In this document: one piece after another, positions 51,666 to 59,978 of the stretch
Position numbering within the stretch: the stretch's first letter is position 1
Layout of the letters: every line of letters begins with the position of its first letter
Source of the DNA: Sulfitobacter sp. DSM 110093
GTDB lineage: Bacteria > Pseudomonadota > Alphaproteobacteria > Rhodobacterales > Rhodobacteraceae
Assembly (NCBI RefSeq): GCF_022788715.1
Contig: NZ_CP085167.1
Coordinates: 2,493,001 to 2,557,000 of the forward strand
Length of the DNA stretch: 64,000 bases
Reading direction: 5' to 3'
Made by a program: the position numbers and the translations under genes
The notes under the pieces: generated by a model
Told to the model about the DNA's origin: nothing
What the model saw: only the letters and a program-made list of their open reading frames with translations
Databases searched by the model: none

Positions 51666-52595
51666 ATGGACACCGACAACCTGCGCCTTTTTGTGATGGC
51701 CGCTGAATTGCTCAACATCTCTGCTGCCGGTCGCGCCTTGGGGATTGCGCCCGCCGTGGCCAGCGCACGGCTTGCCAAACTAGAGCAAGAATTGGGGGTC
51801 GAGCTTTTGCGGCGCACCACGCGGAAGGTCTCGCTCTCGCTTGATGGCTCGGATTTCCTGCCCTACGCGCGGGAAATTCTGGCGCAGTCCGATGCCGCGC
51901 GGGCCATTCTTGGCGGTACAAAAGCAGGGCCGAAAGGCATCTTGCGTTTCGCAGCCCCCAGCAGCTTTGCCCAGCGTCACATCATGCCGCTTTTGCCGAA
52001 ATTTCATGAGACCTACCCCGAGCTGACATTAGATCTGCGCCTGTCCGACACCCGGTTTGACGCCATCGAAGGCAGCTTTGACCTTGCACTGCGCAGCGCG
52101 CCTTTGACCGACAGCAGCCTACGGGGCCGCAAGCTGGCCGACGACACCCGCGTTCTTTGTGCGGCGCCGTCTTATGTGGAAACCCATGGGATGCCCCAAA
52201 CCCCCGCCGAACTGCAAAATCATCAGTTCATCGCATGGAGCGACCTTGACCCGCGCCCCTTAATCGGACCGGGCGGCGAGGCTGCCACGGTGACCCCCAG
52301 CGACATGATCTGTCGTGCCATTCTGGATGATGGGGATGCGCAGCGCGAGGCGACGATCGCGGGCGCCGGAATATCCATCAATTCACTGTGGAGCGTGTCG
52401 GAGGAGCTCGCATCGGGGCAGCTGGTGCGGCTTCTTCCGGGCTGGCGGATGAATGACCATTCGGTGCTTTGGCTGGTCTACCCGCGCTCTAATGTGCTGA
52501 CCCCGAAAACACGGTTTTTCATCGATTTTCTGATCGCAAACCTAGGCAACCGGCCCGATTGGCGTGACCAAGCAGGCAGCGCCGCGCCCGTTTAG
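51666..52595 (+). CDS. LysR family transcriptional regulator
   Basis: 309 residues. N-terminal helix-turn-helix (DTDNLRLFVMAAELLNISAAGRALGIAPAVASARLAKLEQELGVELLRRTTRKVSLS) and C-terminal effector-binding domain (LRFAAPSSFAQRHIMPLLPKFHETYPELTLDLRLSD). Divergent from the quinone reductase-like gene. The end overlaps the stop of the convergent outer-membrane gene (TAG and TAA share bases 52593-52594). Confidence 0.94.
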   Translation: MDTDNLRLFVMAAELLNISAAGRALGIAPAVASARLAKLEQELGVELLRRTTRKVSLSLDGSDFLPYAREILAQSDAARAILGGTKAGPKGILRFAAPSSFAQRHIMPLLPKFHETYPELTLDLRLSDTRFDAIEGSFDLALRSAPLTDSSLRGRKLADDTRVLCAAPSYVETHGMPQTPAELQNHQFIAWSDLDPRPLIGPGGEAATVTPSDMICRAILDDGDAQREATIAGAGISINSLWSVSEELASGQLVRLLPGWRMNDHSVLWLVYPRSNVLTPKTRFFIDFLIANLGNRPDWRDQAGSAAPV

Positions 52596-53305
52596 AAACT
52601 ATGCCAAACCCCAAGCTTCATCTTGGTCACGGACTCGGTGAATTCATGCGAAAGGCCGAACTCTAGAAAACTGTTTTCAGAAACTTTGACCACATGCGAA
52701 GGCACGAAAGCCAGCGTTTCATCGCCATCAGAGGGGGCCGCGAACTCCAGCTTGAAAATCGACAGGTTTCCATTGGCGTGGTTGATGCCAAAGGTGCTGT
52801 CGATTTTGCCCAGACTGCCGCCGTCTTCATACAGCGCATATGTGCTTTCGACCCCAAGCCAACCGCTGCCCCAAGTCCCCTCAACCGGGCGCCCCCAAGA
52901 GAAGCCGGGCCGCAACGTGGCGACCGCGCTGCTGTCGCGTTCAGCCCAGCCAAGCCCCAGTTCGACGGCAAAGACATCATCGCCGTTCGTCAGTTCCAAA
53001 GGATAGCGCAGAAAGGCGATGGCGTTGACTTGCCCGGCATCTTGGCTTTTGCCGATGTCCAAGCCAAATGTCAGTTTTTCGGTCAGGCCATATTCATAAT
53101 AAAACGAACCGAAATCGCCGAAATCAGGGCCATCGACGGTCGATTCATATGAAAGTGTCATAAAGCTTTTGTCTTCGCCCCGCGGCCAAGCAGCAGATGC
53201 CACCTCATTCCCCGCCAGAGCCAGTGCCGCGAACGCCGCAGAAAACACAACACCCGCGCTGACGCGCGCGTTGGATGCAGAAGGCATATTTACTGTTCTA
53301 GGCAT
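52592..53305 (-). CDS. Predicted outer-membrane or exported beta-barrel protein at the end of the polysaccharide operon
   Basis: 237 residues from the ATG at 53305; the longer upstream reading overlaps the response regulator and is rejected. It has a signal peptide-like N-terminus (VSAGVVFSAAFAALALAGNEVASA|AWP). The rest alternates aromatic and charged residues in strands (SFMTLSYESTVDGPDFGDFGSFYYEYGLTEKLTFGLDIGKS ... LRPGFSWGRPVEGTWGSGWLGVESTYALY) and ends in a C-terminal aromatic (WHSF), which suits an outer-membrane beta barrel. It lies 46 bases after the receiver-only regulator on the same strand, so it may belong to the operon, for instance in export. Convergent with LysR. Confidence 0.65.
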   Translation of the reverse strand: MPRTVNMPSASNARVSAGVVFSAAFAALALAGNEVASAAWPRGEDKSFMTLSYESTVDGPDFGDFGSFYYEYGLTEKLTFGLDIGKSQDAGQVNAIAFLRYPLELTNGDDVFAVELGLGWAERDSSAVATLRPGFSWGRPVEGTWGSGWLGVESTYALYEDGGSLGKIDSTFGINHANGNLSIFKLEFAAPSDGDETLAFVPSHVVKVSENSFLEFGLSHEFTESVTKMKLGVWHSF

Positions 53306-53351
53306 AATAAATCCCGCGTTTTCAGGGCCGCTTGGGGCTGGGCGATCAGTG

Positions 53352-53711
53352 TTAAGCGATAGACCGTAGATATTCTGCCAGCTTGAGCGGCTTGAACGGT
53401 TTATGCAGGATATGGTCCGCGCCGAGCGCGCGAAACGTCTTCTCAGATTCATGCGATGTCTTGGCCGTGCACATAACGATCTTGGTATCATCCAAATCAG
53501 CGTTGGCCCGTGCACAGCGCAATACCTCCATCCCGTCGGGGGGCGGCATCATGACATCCAGCATGATCACCTCAAACGCTTGGGTTTCCATCGTTGCAAT
53601 CGCGTCGAAACCCGTGGCTGCGAATGTAGGCTCGATGTCATCTTCGGTCATCAGCGCAAACTCAATGAGTTCACGGATGTCATCTTCATCATCGACAAAT
53701 AGAACTCTCAT
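53352..53711 (-). CDS. Receiver-only response regulator
   Basis: 119 residues, a single REC domain with phospho-acceptor Asp 52 (VIMLDVMMPPPDG), acidic pair FVDDEDD near the start, and the conserved Lys in LHKPFKP. There is no output domain. It may act as a phosphorelay intermediate or a phosphate sink. It overlaps the histidine kinase by 4 bases (ATGA), so it is its direct partner. Confidence 0.93.
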   Translation of the reverse strand: MRVLFVDDEDDIRELIEFALMTEDDIEPTFAATGFDAIATMETQAFEVIMLDVMMPPPDGMEVLRCARANADLDDTKIVMCTAKTSHESEKTFRALGADHILHKPFKPLKLAEYLRSIA

Positions 53712-55711
53712 ACGGGCGTTCCTTGTGTAGGTGCGGCGTCATCGTCGCGGGGCAAACGCACAAAGAATGTGGTGCCGGGATTTTCATCACCGTCTTCGGC
53801 GGACCGCGTTTGAAAGCTGATATCGCCACCTTGTCGCATCACCAACTCCCGCGTGATGGCCAGCCCAAGCCCTGTCCCGCTCGCTTGGTTGTCGCGGGAA
53901 TGGACGGGGTCCCCGAACCTTTTAAACATACGATCATGCGCGGATCTGGGGATACCCGGACCAGCGTCGCAGACATAGAAGGTGACCGTGTTTTCGTCCA
54001 GCTCCGCACCAATTTTCACTGTTCCGCCGCGCGGCGTATATTTAACCGCATTGGAAATCAGGTTCGAAAACACCTGCTGCATCCGAACCGTGTCAACTTG
54101 GACATAGGCGGCATCGGAAACGTTAGGGCCACCATGGATGCCAAGCTGAACATCGCGGTTCACCCCATAGCCCGTGTTGGCCGCAATCGCCTCTGACAAC
54201 ACTTCGGACACTGAAACCCGTTCTGTCTGGATGCTTAGCTGCTGTTGATCGATCGCCTGAAGGGTTAGGATGTCATTGACCAGCACCAGCAACCGATCCG
54301 CATTGCGGGTCGCCATCGACAACAGCTTGCCCGCGTTCGCAGGCATCGTCTCGCCAAACCTGTCGTGCAGAATCTCAAGCGACCCGGCCAACGACGTAAG
54401 CGGTGTGCGCAATTCATGGTTTACCGATGTCACAAAAGCCGTTCGTGCCGCCACAAGACGTTCCTCGGCTGAGATATCTTGAAGCACGTTATAAGCGATG
54501 TAATCGCCATGCAGATGCATTTTCATCACGCGGCATTGCACCGCCACGCTTTCATTCTCGGCGTTGCGGACATGAATGCGGTGTATCGCCACCTCTTCGT
54601 CCATCTGCGAGAACGGTGGGATCATGCTGCGCAGCTGTTCAACAGCTTTGATATTCGAAGAAACCCCCATGAGTTCCCGCGCTTTGCGGTTGGAGCGGTG
54701 CAGCTTGTTGTTGTCGTTGTAAACGATAAGCCCGTCACCGACGTTCTCAAAAATGGCGTCGAATTCGCTCTGCGCCACACGGATCCGCTCACGGTCGCGC
54801 TCAGAGTTGCGCAGCGCTTGCGCTAATTTTGTCGATTGAGCACGGGCGCGGATCGCTGCGTTGATCACTGTCAGAAACAAAATCGTCGCAAGGCCAGTAA
54901 AGACCAAGGTGCGCTGCCAGTAGCTGCGCAAAACCGCCTCTTTGCTACGGGTCACGTCAATATAAAGGTCAAGCGCCGGGATTTCCTTGCGTGCGCGAAA
55001 CACAGGCGTATCGGGATCACGCTGCGCCCGGCCCGAGGAAAAGGCACGTTCCCCATTGGCGGTGACAACCTCGACAAACATGTCTTGCTGAACCCCATCA
55101 GCTGCAAGAAGTTCCGCGTAATAGTCCTCACCCAGCGAAGAGGCCAACACCCCCCGCACCTGTCCGTCGATGCCGATCAAGGGCCATGCAATGGGCGTGA
55201 TGCGACGTTCGGTTGCGCGTGACTGAATAGGCACTCCGACGGTATAGCCATCAACGCCAAGCCCAACTGCGGCCTGAAAATACGCGCGATCCCCAAGGTA
55301 CTGCCCCAGCAATGGTTCGACTGTGGCCCAAAGCACAACACCATCAGCGCCAATCAGAACGAGCGCATCAACCTGTTGAATTTCCTCCACTGCGGAATTC
55401 ATCAGCGCGCCATATTGGGCTTCAAACTGGTCGGGATCATCCAGCATCGCCGTCGACAGTTCATCGATCAGCCCCCACATCCTCACATTCGCAACCGACA
55501 GGGTGGCATCAACGGCCTGCTCATAGAGCTCCGCAAAATGCTCTAGCTCCACTTCCGCGCGGGTGGTCGCACGGTTGTAGTCAGACCACGTCAGAAACGC
55601 GAGCCCGATGAAATACAGCACAACGACCGTAGAGATCAGACCCCAGAAAAGAGTTTGTGCACCCGATGACGTTTCCGCCTCGTCTTTGTTTGCGAGCTCA
55701 GTGCTGACCAT
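53708..55711 (-). CDS. Membrane histidine kinase with extracytoplasmic sensor and PAS domain
   Basis: 667 residues. Two membrane helices (about 23-43 and 268-288) flank a sensor of about 220 residues with a Cache-like look (YGALMNSAVEEIQQVDALVLIGADGVVLWATVEPLL). A PAS-like segment follows (about 315-415). HisKA has the H-box TSVNHELRTPLTS (His 432). HATPase_c has the N-box FSNLISNAVKYTPRGG, the G1 motif CDAGPGIP (about 581-588) and the G2 motif GTGLGLAI (about 612-619). It lies within the polysaccharide operon and probably controls it through the receivers and the Hpt protein. Confidence 0.94.
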   Translation of the reverse strand: MVSTELANKDEAETSSGAQTLFWGLISTVVVLYFIGLAFLTWSDYNRATTRAEVELEHFAELYEQAVDATLSVANVRMWGLIDELSTAMLDDPDQFEAQYGALMNSAVEEIQQVDALVLIGADGVVLWATVEPLLGQYLGDRAYFQAAVGLGVDGYTVGVPIQSRATERRITPIAWPLIGIDGQVRGVLASSLGEDYYAELLAADGVQQDMFVEVVTANGERAFSSGRAQRDPDTPVFRARKEIPALDLYIDVTRSKEAVLRSYWQRTLVFTGLATILFLTVINAAIRARAQSTKLAQALRNSERDRERIRVAQSEFDAIFENVGDGLIVYNDNNKLHRSNRKARELMGVSSNIKAVEQLRSMIPPFSQMDEEVAIHRIHVRNAENESVAVQCRVMKMHLHGDYIAYNVLQDISAEERLVAARTAFVTSVNHELRTPLTSLAGSLEILHDRFGETMPANAGKLLSMATRNADRLLVLVNDILTLQAIDQQQLSIQTERVSVSEVLSEAIAANTGYGVNRDVQLGIHGGPNVSDAAYVQVDTVRMQQVFSNLISNAVKYTPRGGTVKIGAELDENTVTFYVCDAGPGIPRSAHDRMFKRFGDPVHSRDNQASGTGLGLAITRELVMRQGGDISFQTRSAEDGDENPGTTFFVRLPRDDDAAPTQGTPV

Positions 55712-56663
55712 TCTCTTGTAGGTGTCCTATGTCGGTGGAGGCGAAAGAGATCATACCCGGCGCGCCCGTTTTTCCCGCACTCTCTACGCCTTGAATTCCC
55801 CGCGCAAGCGAGGAGGCCACGGCCGCGTCAGAGGGCGGAACAATGCAGGCACTGACGGTCAATCGACGGGATGTCCAGCCTTCTTTGACGCTGGCCGACG
55901 CCCCTGCCACATGTTTGATAAACTGTTGCGCGCGTTGCTCAAGCTGCGCACGATCTGCGTGGAGCGTGCCAAAGACAAAAAGATCGTCTTCCCAATGGGC
56001 TAGACTGTCCTGCGCGGGAATGTCGACCTTGCCGAACAGCCCTGCCACAAGACGCTGAAGCTCTTGTCGCTGCACCCGCGCCGCGTCAGATTGGTCCCGG
56101 TCACCGTCGATCCGGAAAACAATCAAACCAAGTTCTTTTTGCATGGCCGGTGACAGCGCCATAAGATTGGCCTGAAACCCCGCTTTGCTGCCCAACATGC
56201 TTGGCAAAGTGGCCTCAACGATTGCTTGCGCAGAACGGCGGCGGGCGCCGCGTGTTTCATCAGATCGGCGACGGTCCAACTCGGATTTCAGGCGCAGACA
56301 GCTGCGCATGCGGGCCTGAAGCTCAATCCTGTTGAAAGGTTTGGTGACATAGTCATTGGCCCCCGCAAGAAAGGCCTCAGAAAGCGATCCCATATCTGTG
56401 CGGCTGGTCAACATGATGATCGGCACGTCGCTCCATTTTTCCAAAGCACGGATACGGGCGCATAATTCGATACCGTCGATATCGGGCATCATGATGTCCA
56501 TCAGGATCAGATCGGCAATTGCCTCCTCGCGTTCAATAGCGCTGAGCGCGACACGTGGGTCAACGAAGCTAACGACGTCTTCAAACCCAAGCTCTGCGAG
56601 GGTCGCGCTGATAAATTCTTGCGCAATGTCAGAGTCGTCAACTGCGATAATTCGTTGGCTCAT
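55698..56663 (-). CDS. Response regulator with degenerate GGDEF domain
   Basis: 321 residues from the ATG at 56663. REC domain with Asp 56 in LMDIMMPDIDG and Lys in VTKPF (about 108). A long charged helix follows (about 115-150), then a C-terminal domain of GGDEF topology: FRIDGDRD where LDIDxFK is expected, HWEDDLFVFG (about 223-232) where RYGGDEFVVL is expected, and LTVSACIV where LTVSIGIA is expected. The catalytic GGDEF motif is lost (WEDDLF), so it is unlikely to make c-di-GMP; it may act by protein contact. Overlaps the histidine kinase start by 14 bases. Confidence 0.85.
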   Translation of the reverse strand: MSQRIIAVDDSDIAQEFISATLAELGFEDVVSFVDPRVALSAIEREEAIADLILMDIMMPDIDGIELCARIRALEKWSDVPIIMLTSRTDMGSLSEAFLAGANDYVTKPFNRIELQARMRSCLRLKSELDRRRSDETRGARRRSAQAIVEATLPSMLGSKAGFQANLMALSPAMQKELGLIVFRIDGDRDQSDAARVQRQELQRLVAGLFGKVDIPAQDSLAHWEDDLFVFGTLHADRAQLEQRAQQFIKHVAGASASVKEGWTSRRLTVSACIVPPSDAAVASSLARGIQGVESAGKTGAPGMISFASTDIGHLQENGQH

Positions 56664-56667
56664 ACTA

Positions 56668-58083
56668 TCAATTCCACTCGTTACTTCTTTCGAAAACCCG
56701 CCACTGGCTGTTTTCAAAAACCTCCCCATATCCCGGCAGCTTAGATTGCTTTAGCTGCGGGAATCTACGCAGAATTCTGTCTGCTGTGGCCTGCCCCTCT
56801 GCCTGCCGCGGTACCACGATGTACCTTGTCCGCGGCACGCCCCCTTCAAGCGCCCAATCGTAAGATGGTTGCCCGGCGATCACCAATTGGTCAACGCTAC
56901 CAAACCCGATGACGATTTCGGGATTTTTTTCAACGTCTACCATAATTTCTGACTTGTCGCGCAAGAATGAAATGACCTCTTGGTCCGGTCTCGACGCTGC
57001 GTTCTCAAATCCGACCATCGCTCTAGCCCAATTGCGGGTCTCGTCATGGGCAACGTAGCGTGTGACCAGCACGGATGACACCAGCGAGAATGACAACAAA
57101 GCAATAGCAATCGGTTCACGTAGGGACAGGTTCGGCCAGAAACGGATGGCCGCGACCAGAACGCCCAGCATGGGCGCAATCGCCATCGCCGGGTCCCCTT
57201 CGACATGGAAGAATGTATTGAGGGTATATCCCCCAAGTACCGCGCCCACGGCGGCCAGCAACGGCATAAACAGCCGTGGCATCTGGATGTTGCGCAATAT
57301 CGCAACCAGTGCCGCAGGACAAAGCCCCAGCAAAACGATCATATGTTGCGACGAAGTAAGCGGCACCACCGTCTCTGACAAAAGCGGAACAAGGCGGCTG
57401 TCGAAGATCAGACTGACAAACATCAATGACCCCACAGCCGCAGCAACAGGGTAGAACATCGCGACAAGATAGCCTGTCGACGAGGCGGCAATCATGCTGG
57501 GCCGCGCTGCCACGATCATAAAGGGCATCGCCCCAAGGCATAGCATCAGCCCGAAACTATCCGACAAGGCGACAACCAGCAGCCCCACTGCCACTTTCAT
57601 CATATCGGGCGCATTGCCGGTCAGGCGCAGATTGACGATCCCTCGCGCAAAAAGCCATGTGCCCAAGATGCAGAACATCATCTCTGGCCCATCAGCTAAT
57701 GCACGCAGAAAGAACGGGTTTAGCGCCAAAAGCAGCACTAGAATGACCGAGGTAAAACCCGAGAACCGCCCCGTATCCCGCAGGTTTAGAAACCACAGAA
57801 CCAAAAGCCCCGCGCCCACCAAAGCGGATAGGACAAAAGGCACAGGCACCTGCGTGCCCGTCAAAAGAGCCTGCCCCAAAAGGGAAAGCGCATAGGGCAC
57901 AGGAGGATAGAAGGCATCGGTCGCTTTGAACTGCGCCGGGCCTTCGATTTGTACGATGGACTTGGCCCAAAGGTCCGTCACGTCCATCGAGATAAAACCA
58001 TTTGCCTCGGTCCAGCCGAGGCTGAGCAGCAGCACCAATGTCAGCGCGACAAAGCCAACGGACCAAGAGGCGGCGCGGATCAT
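56668..58083 (-). CDS. Polytopic membrane protein, GT-C glycosyltransferase-like
   Basis: 471 residues with about 10-11 hydrophobic helices and a soluble C-terminal 80 residues. An early acidic segment (NGFISMDVTDLWAKSIVQ) followed by DAFYPPVPYALSLLGQALL is reminiscent of GT39/ArnT-like GT-C enzymes, which keep an Asp/Glu near the first loop and a YPP-type motif. No firm family is assigned. It is encoded between the GT2 synthase and the response regulators, overlapping the GT2 gene by 4 bases, so it probably modifies or helps assemble the same polymer. Confidence 0.75.
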   Translation of the reverse strand: MIRAASWSVGFVALTLVLLLSLGWTEANGFISMDVTDLWAKSIVQIEGPAQFKATDAFYPPVPYALSLLGQALLTGTQVPVPFVLSALVGAGLLVLWFLNLRDTGRFSGFTSVILVLLLALNPFFLRALADGPEMMFCILGTWLFARGIVNLRLTGNAPDMMKVAVGLLVVALSDSFGLMLCLGAMPFMIVAARPSMIAASSTGYLVAMFYPVAAAVGSLMFVSLIFDSRLVPLLSETVVPLTSSQHMIVLLGLCPAALVAILRNIQMPRLFMPLLAAVGAVLGGYTLNTFFHVEGDPAMAIAPMLGVLVAAIRFWPNLSLREPIAIALLSFSLVSSVLVTRYVAHDETRNWARAMVGFENAASRPDQEVISFLRDKSEIMVDVEKNPEIVIGFGSVDQLVIAGQPSYDWALEGGVPRTRYIVVPRQAEGQATADRILRRFPQLKQSKLPGYGEVFENSQWRVFERSNEWN

Positions 58084-59972
58084 TGCGTTGCCTCCGTCGC
58101 TTCGGCGCTGGCTTCGGCGACCTCATTGGCTGTGTGTTTTGACAGGCCGTGCTGGGTCTTCTCCCAGTAGAACGGGTTAAAGATCAGTTGCGACAGCGCC
58201 TTGTAGGACGCGACGGTCATCAACACCCAATAGCCCACGACCGTGATCCCCCAAGGGGCCAGATCGGTCCACCTGCGCCTAAAGGGGGCAACCATGGTGA
58301 GGTAGATCAGCAGCCCATTGCCCGCCAAGAGGTTTACCAAAGAAAGGTAAAGCACCGGCAGTGGGAAATAAGGGGTAATCACCTCGGTTCCGAAAATCAG
58401 CCAGATGGCAAAGATCGACCAGAACACCGGGTTCAGCAGGCCCGAAAGCACCGTGCCACCGATGAAAAAGATAAAGCCAAAGACCCCTGCGGTGCCGACT
58501 GACTGCCACAGGTGGATCGGCCTGCGGCTGTGCACAAGGAAGGTCTGCATATAGCCTTTGATCCAGCGCGAGCGTTGGCGCACCCAGTTCGGGATCGAGA
58601 CATTGGCCTCTTCAAAGGTCGTGGAATCGATGACGCCGACGCGGTAGCCCTTCTGCGTCAGACGAATGCCCAGATCGGCGTCCTCGGTCACGTTGAAGGG
58701 ATCCCATGCGTTCAACTCGCGCAGCACGTCCATGCGGAAGTGGTTCGAGGTGCCGCCCAGCGGAATAGGCACGCCCAACCGCTCCAGCCCCGGCAGCATC
58801 AGGTCGAACCACAGCGAATAGTCCAAGGTGAACATCCGCGTCAGCCAGTTTTCTCGCGCGTTGTAATAGTTCAACCGGCACTGGATGCAGGCGGTATTGG
58901 GCGCGGATTGGTTGAAGGCGGCGATGACCTTTTTCAACTGATCCGGCTCTGGCTTGTCCTCGGCGTCAAAGATCACGAGGAAATCGCCCTGCGCATAACG
59001 CAGCGCAAAGTTGCAGGCCTTGGGCTTGGTCTGCGGATGCGAGGCCGGGACGCGGATGATTTCAAACACGCCTTCAAGGTCCAGCTTGCGGGCCGCGTCG
59101 ATCGTCTCGTGATCGCCCTCTTCCAGCACGATCTTGATGTCGAGCTTGGCCAGCGGGTAGTCGAGGTTGCGCAGAGCTTGCGCAAGAATCGGCAGCACCT
59201 CGGGCTCGCGGAACATCGGCACCAGCACGGTATAGATCGGCAGGTCTTCGTCGCGCAGCAGCGACGCCTCAGCCGCGATGGCCCGCGATGACGTTTCCTG
59301 CGCCGCGCCGCCCAGCCAAACCAACAGCGCTTTGAATAGGAAGTTGCCAGTGTAGAAGATCGTCAAAAAGACGTTCAGCACGATCAGCGTGCCCACTGGT
59401 GCAAAGGCCATCCCCAGCAACAGGGCCGAGACCAAGAGGTAAATCACCAAGATTTGTGGCGGCGTCACGACATTCTGCGCCGACATATCCGGGTCCAGCT
59501 CTGCCAAGGCAAAGACCGCCTCATGGGAGTGTTTCTCGCGGTATGCGCGTTGCAACGACCATGACACATCGAAATGCGAAGCAACGACGATGTTGACACC
59601 GGTGCCATAGGTCTCACGGATATGCAGCAGCGTGCGCGGGCCGGGGCGTGAGGTGGCGACCGTCAGCGTGCCATCCTCTGCCCGGCCAATCGGCACCGTC
59701 ATGTAGTTGTTCATGCTGACCGGATCATACTGCCGGATCAAATCATCATCCGGGTGATTTTCGATCAGATCGACAAGCTTTAGCCCATGGTAAAAGGCAA
59801 TCTCGCGGTAGAGGTCATGCGCCGTCAGCCACCGCCGCGACAAAAGAACCTTAACCAAAGAGACATTCCAGTCTTCGGCCAGATCCTCTGCCGCGTCGAG
59901 TTGTTCAACCGTCAGCGCGCCACGGTCAAGCAGCAGCGAACCGATGGCTTCGCTTTCGGCATCCAACGCCAT
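58080..59972 (-). CDS. Membrane family 2 glycosyltransferase with N-terminal MshEN-like domain
   Basis: 630 residues. Residues 1-150 resemble an MshEN (GspE N-terminal) domain, with IGSLLLDRGALTVEQLDAA and a second similar half (VLLSRRWLTAHDLYREIAFYHG). MshEN domains can bind c-di-GMP. Two membrane helices (about 172-216) lead to a GT2 catalytic core: LPIYTVLVPMFREPEVL, DAED (336-339), TED (429-431) and QRSRW (466-470). C-terminal helices (about 492-600) follow. The core resembles processive synthases such as BcsA/NfrB but has no PilZ domain. It follows the BcsB-like gene after 6 bases. Confidence 0.9.
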   Translation of the reverse strand: MALDAESEAIGSLLLDRGALTVEQLDAAEDLAEDWNVSLVKVLLSRRWLTAHDLYREIAFYHGLKLVDLIENHPDDDLIRQYDPVSMNNYMTVPIGRAEDGTLTVATSRPGPRTLLHIRETYGTGVNIVVASHFDVSWSLQRAYREKHSHEAVFALAELDPDMSAQNVVTPPQILVIYLLVSALLLGMAFAPVGTLIVLNVFLTIFYTGNFLFKALLVWLGGAAQETSSRAIAAEASLLRDEDLPIYTVLVPMFREPEVLPILAQALRNLDYPLAKLDIKIVLEEGDHETIDAARKLDLEGVFEIIRVPASHPQTKPKACNFALRYAQGDFLVIFDAEDKPEPDQLKKVIAAFNQSAPNTACIQCRLNYYNARENWLTRMFTLDYSLWFDLMLPGLERLGVPIPLGGTSNHFRMDVLRELNAWDPFNVTEDADLGIRLTQKGYRVGVIDSTTFEEANVSIPNWVRQRSRWIKGYMQTFLVHSRRPIHLWQSVGTAGVFGFIFFIGGTVLSGLLNPVFWSIFAIWLIFGTEVITPYFPLPVLYLSLVNLLAGNGLLIYLTMVAPFRRRWTDLAPWGITVVGYWVLMTVASYKALSQLIFNPFYWEKTQHGLSKHTANEVAEASAEATEATQ

Positions 59973-59978
59973 GGTGAT

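Noticed and set aside
53306..53351. Terminator between the receiver-only regulator and the outer-membrane gene
   Set aside because: No stem with a U-run was found in these 46 bases, so co-transcription stays open.
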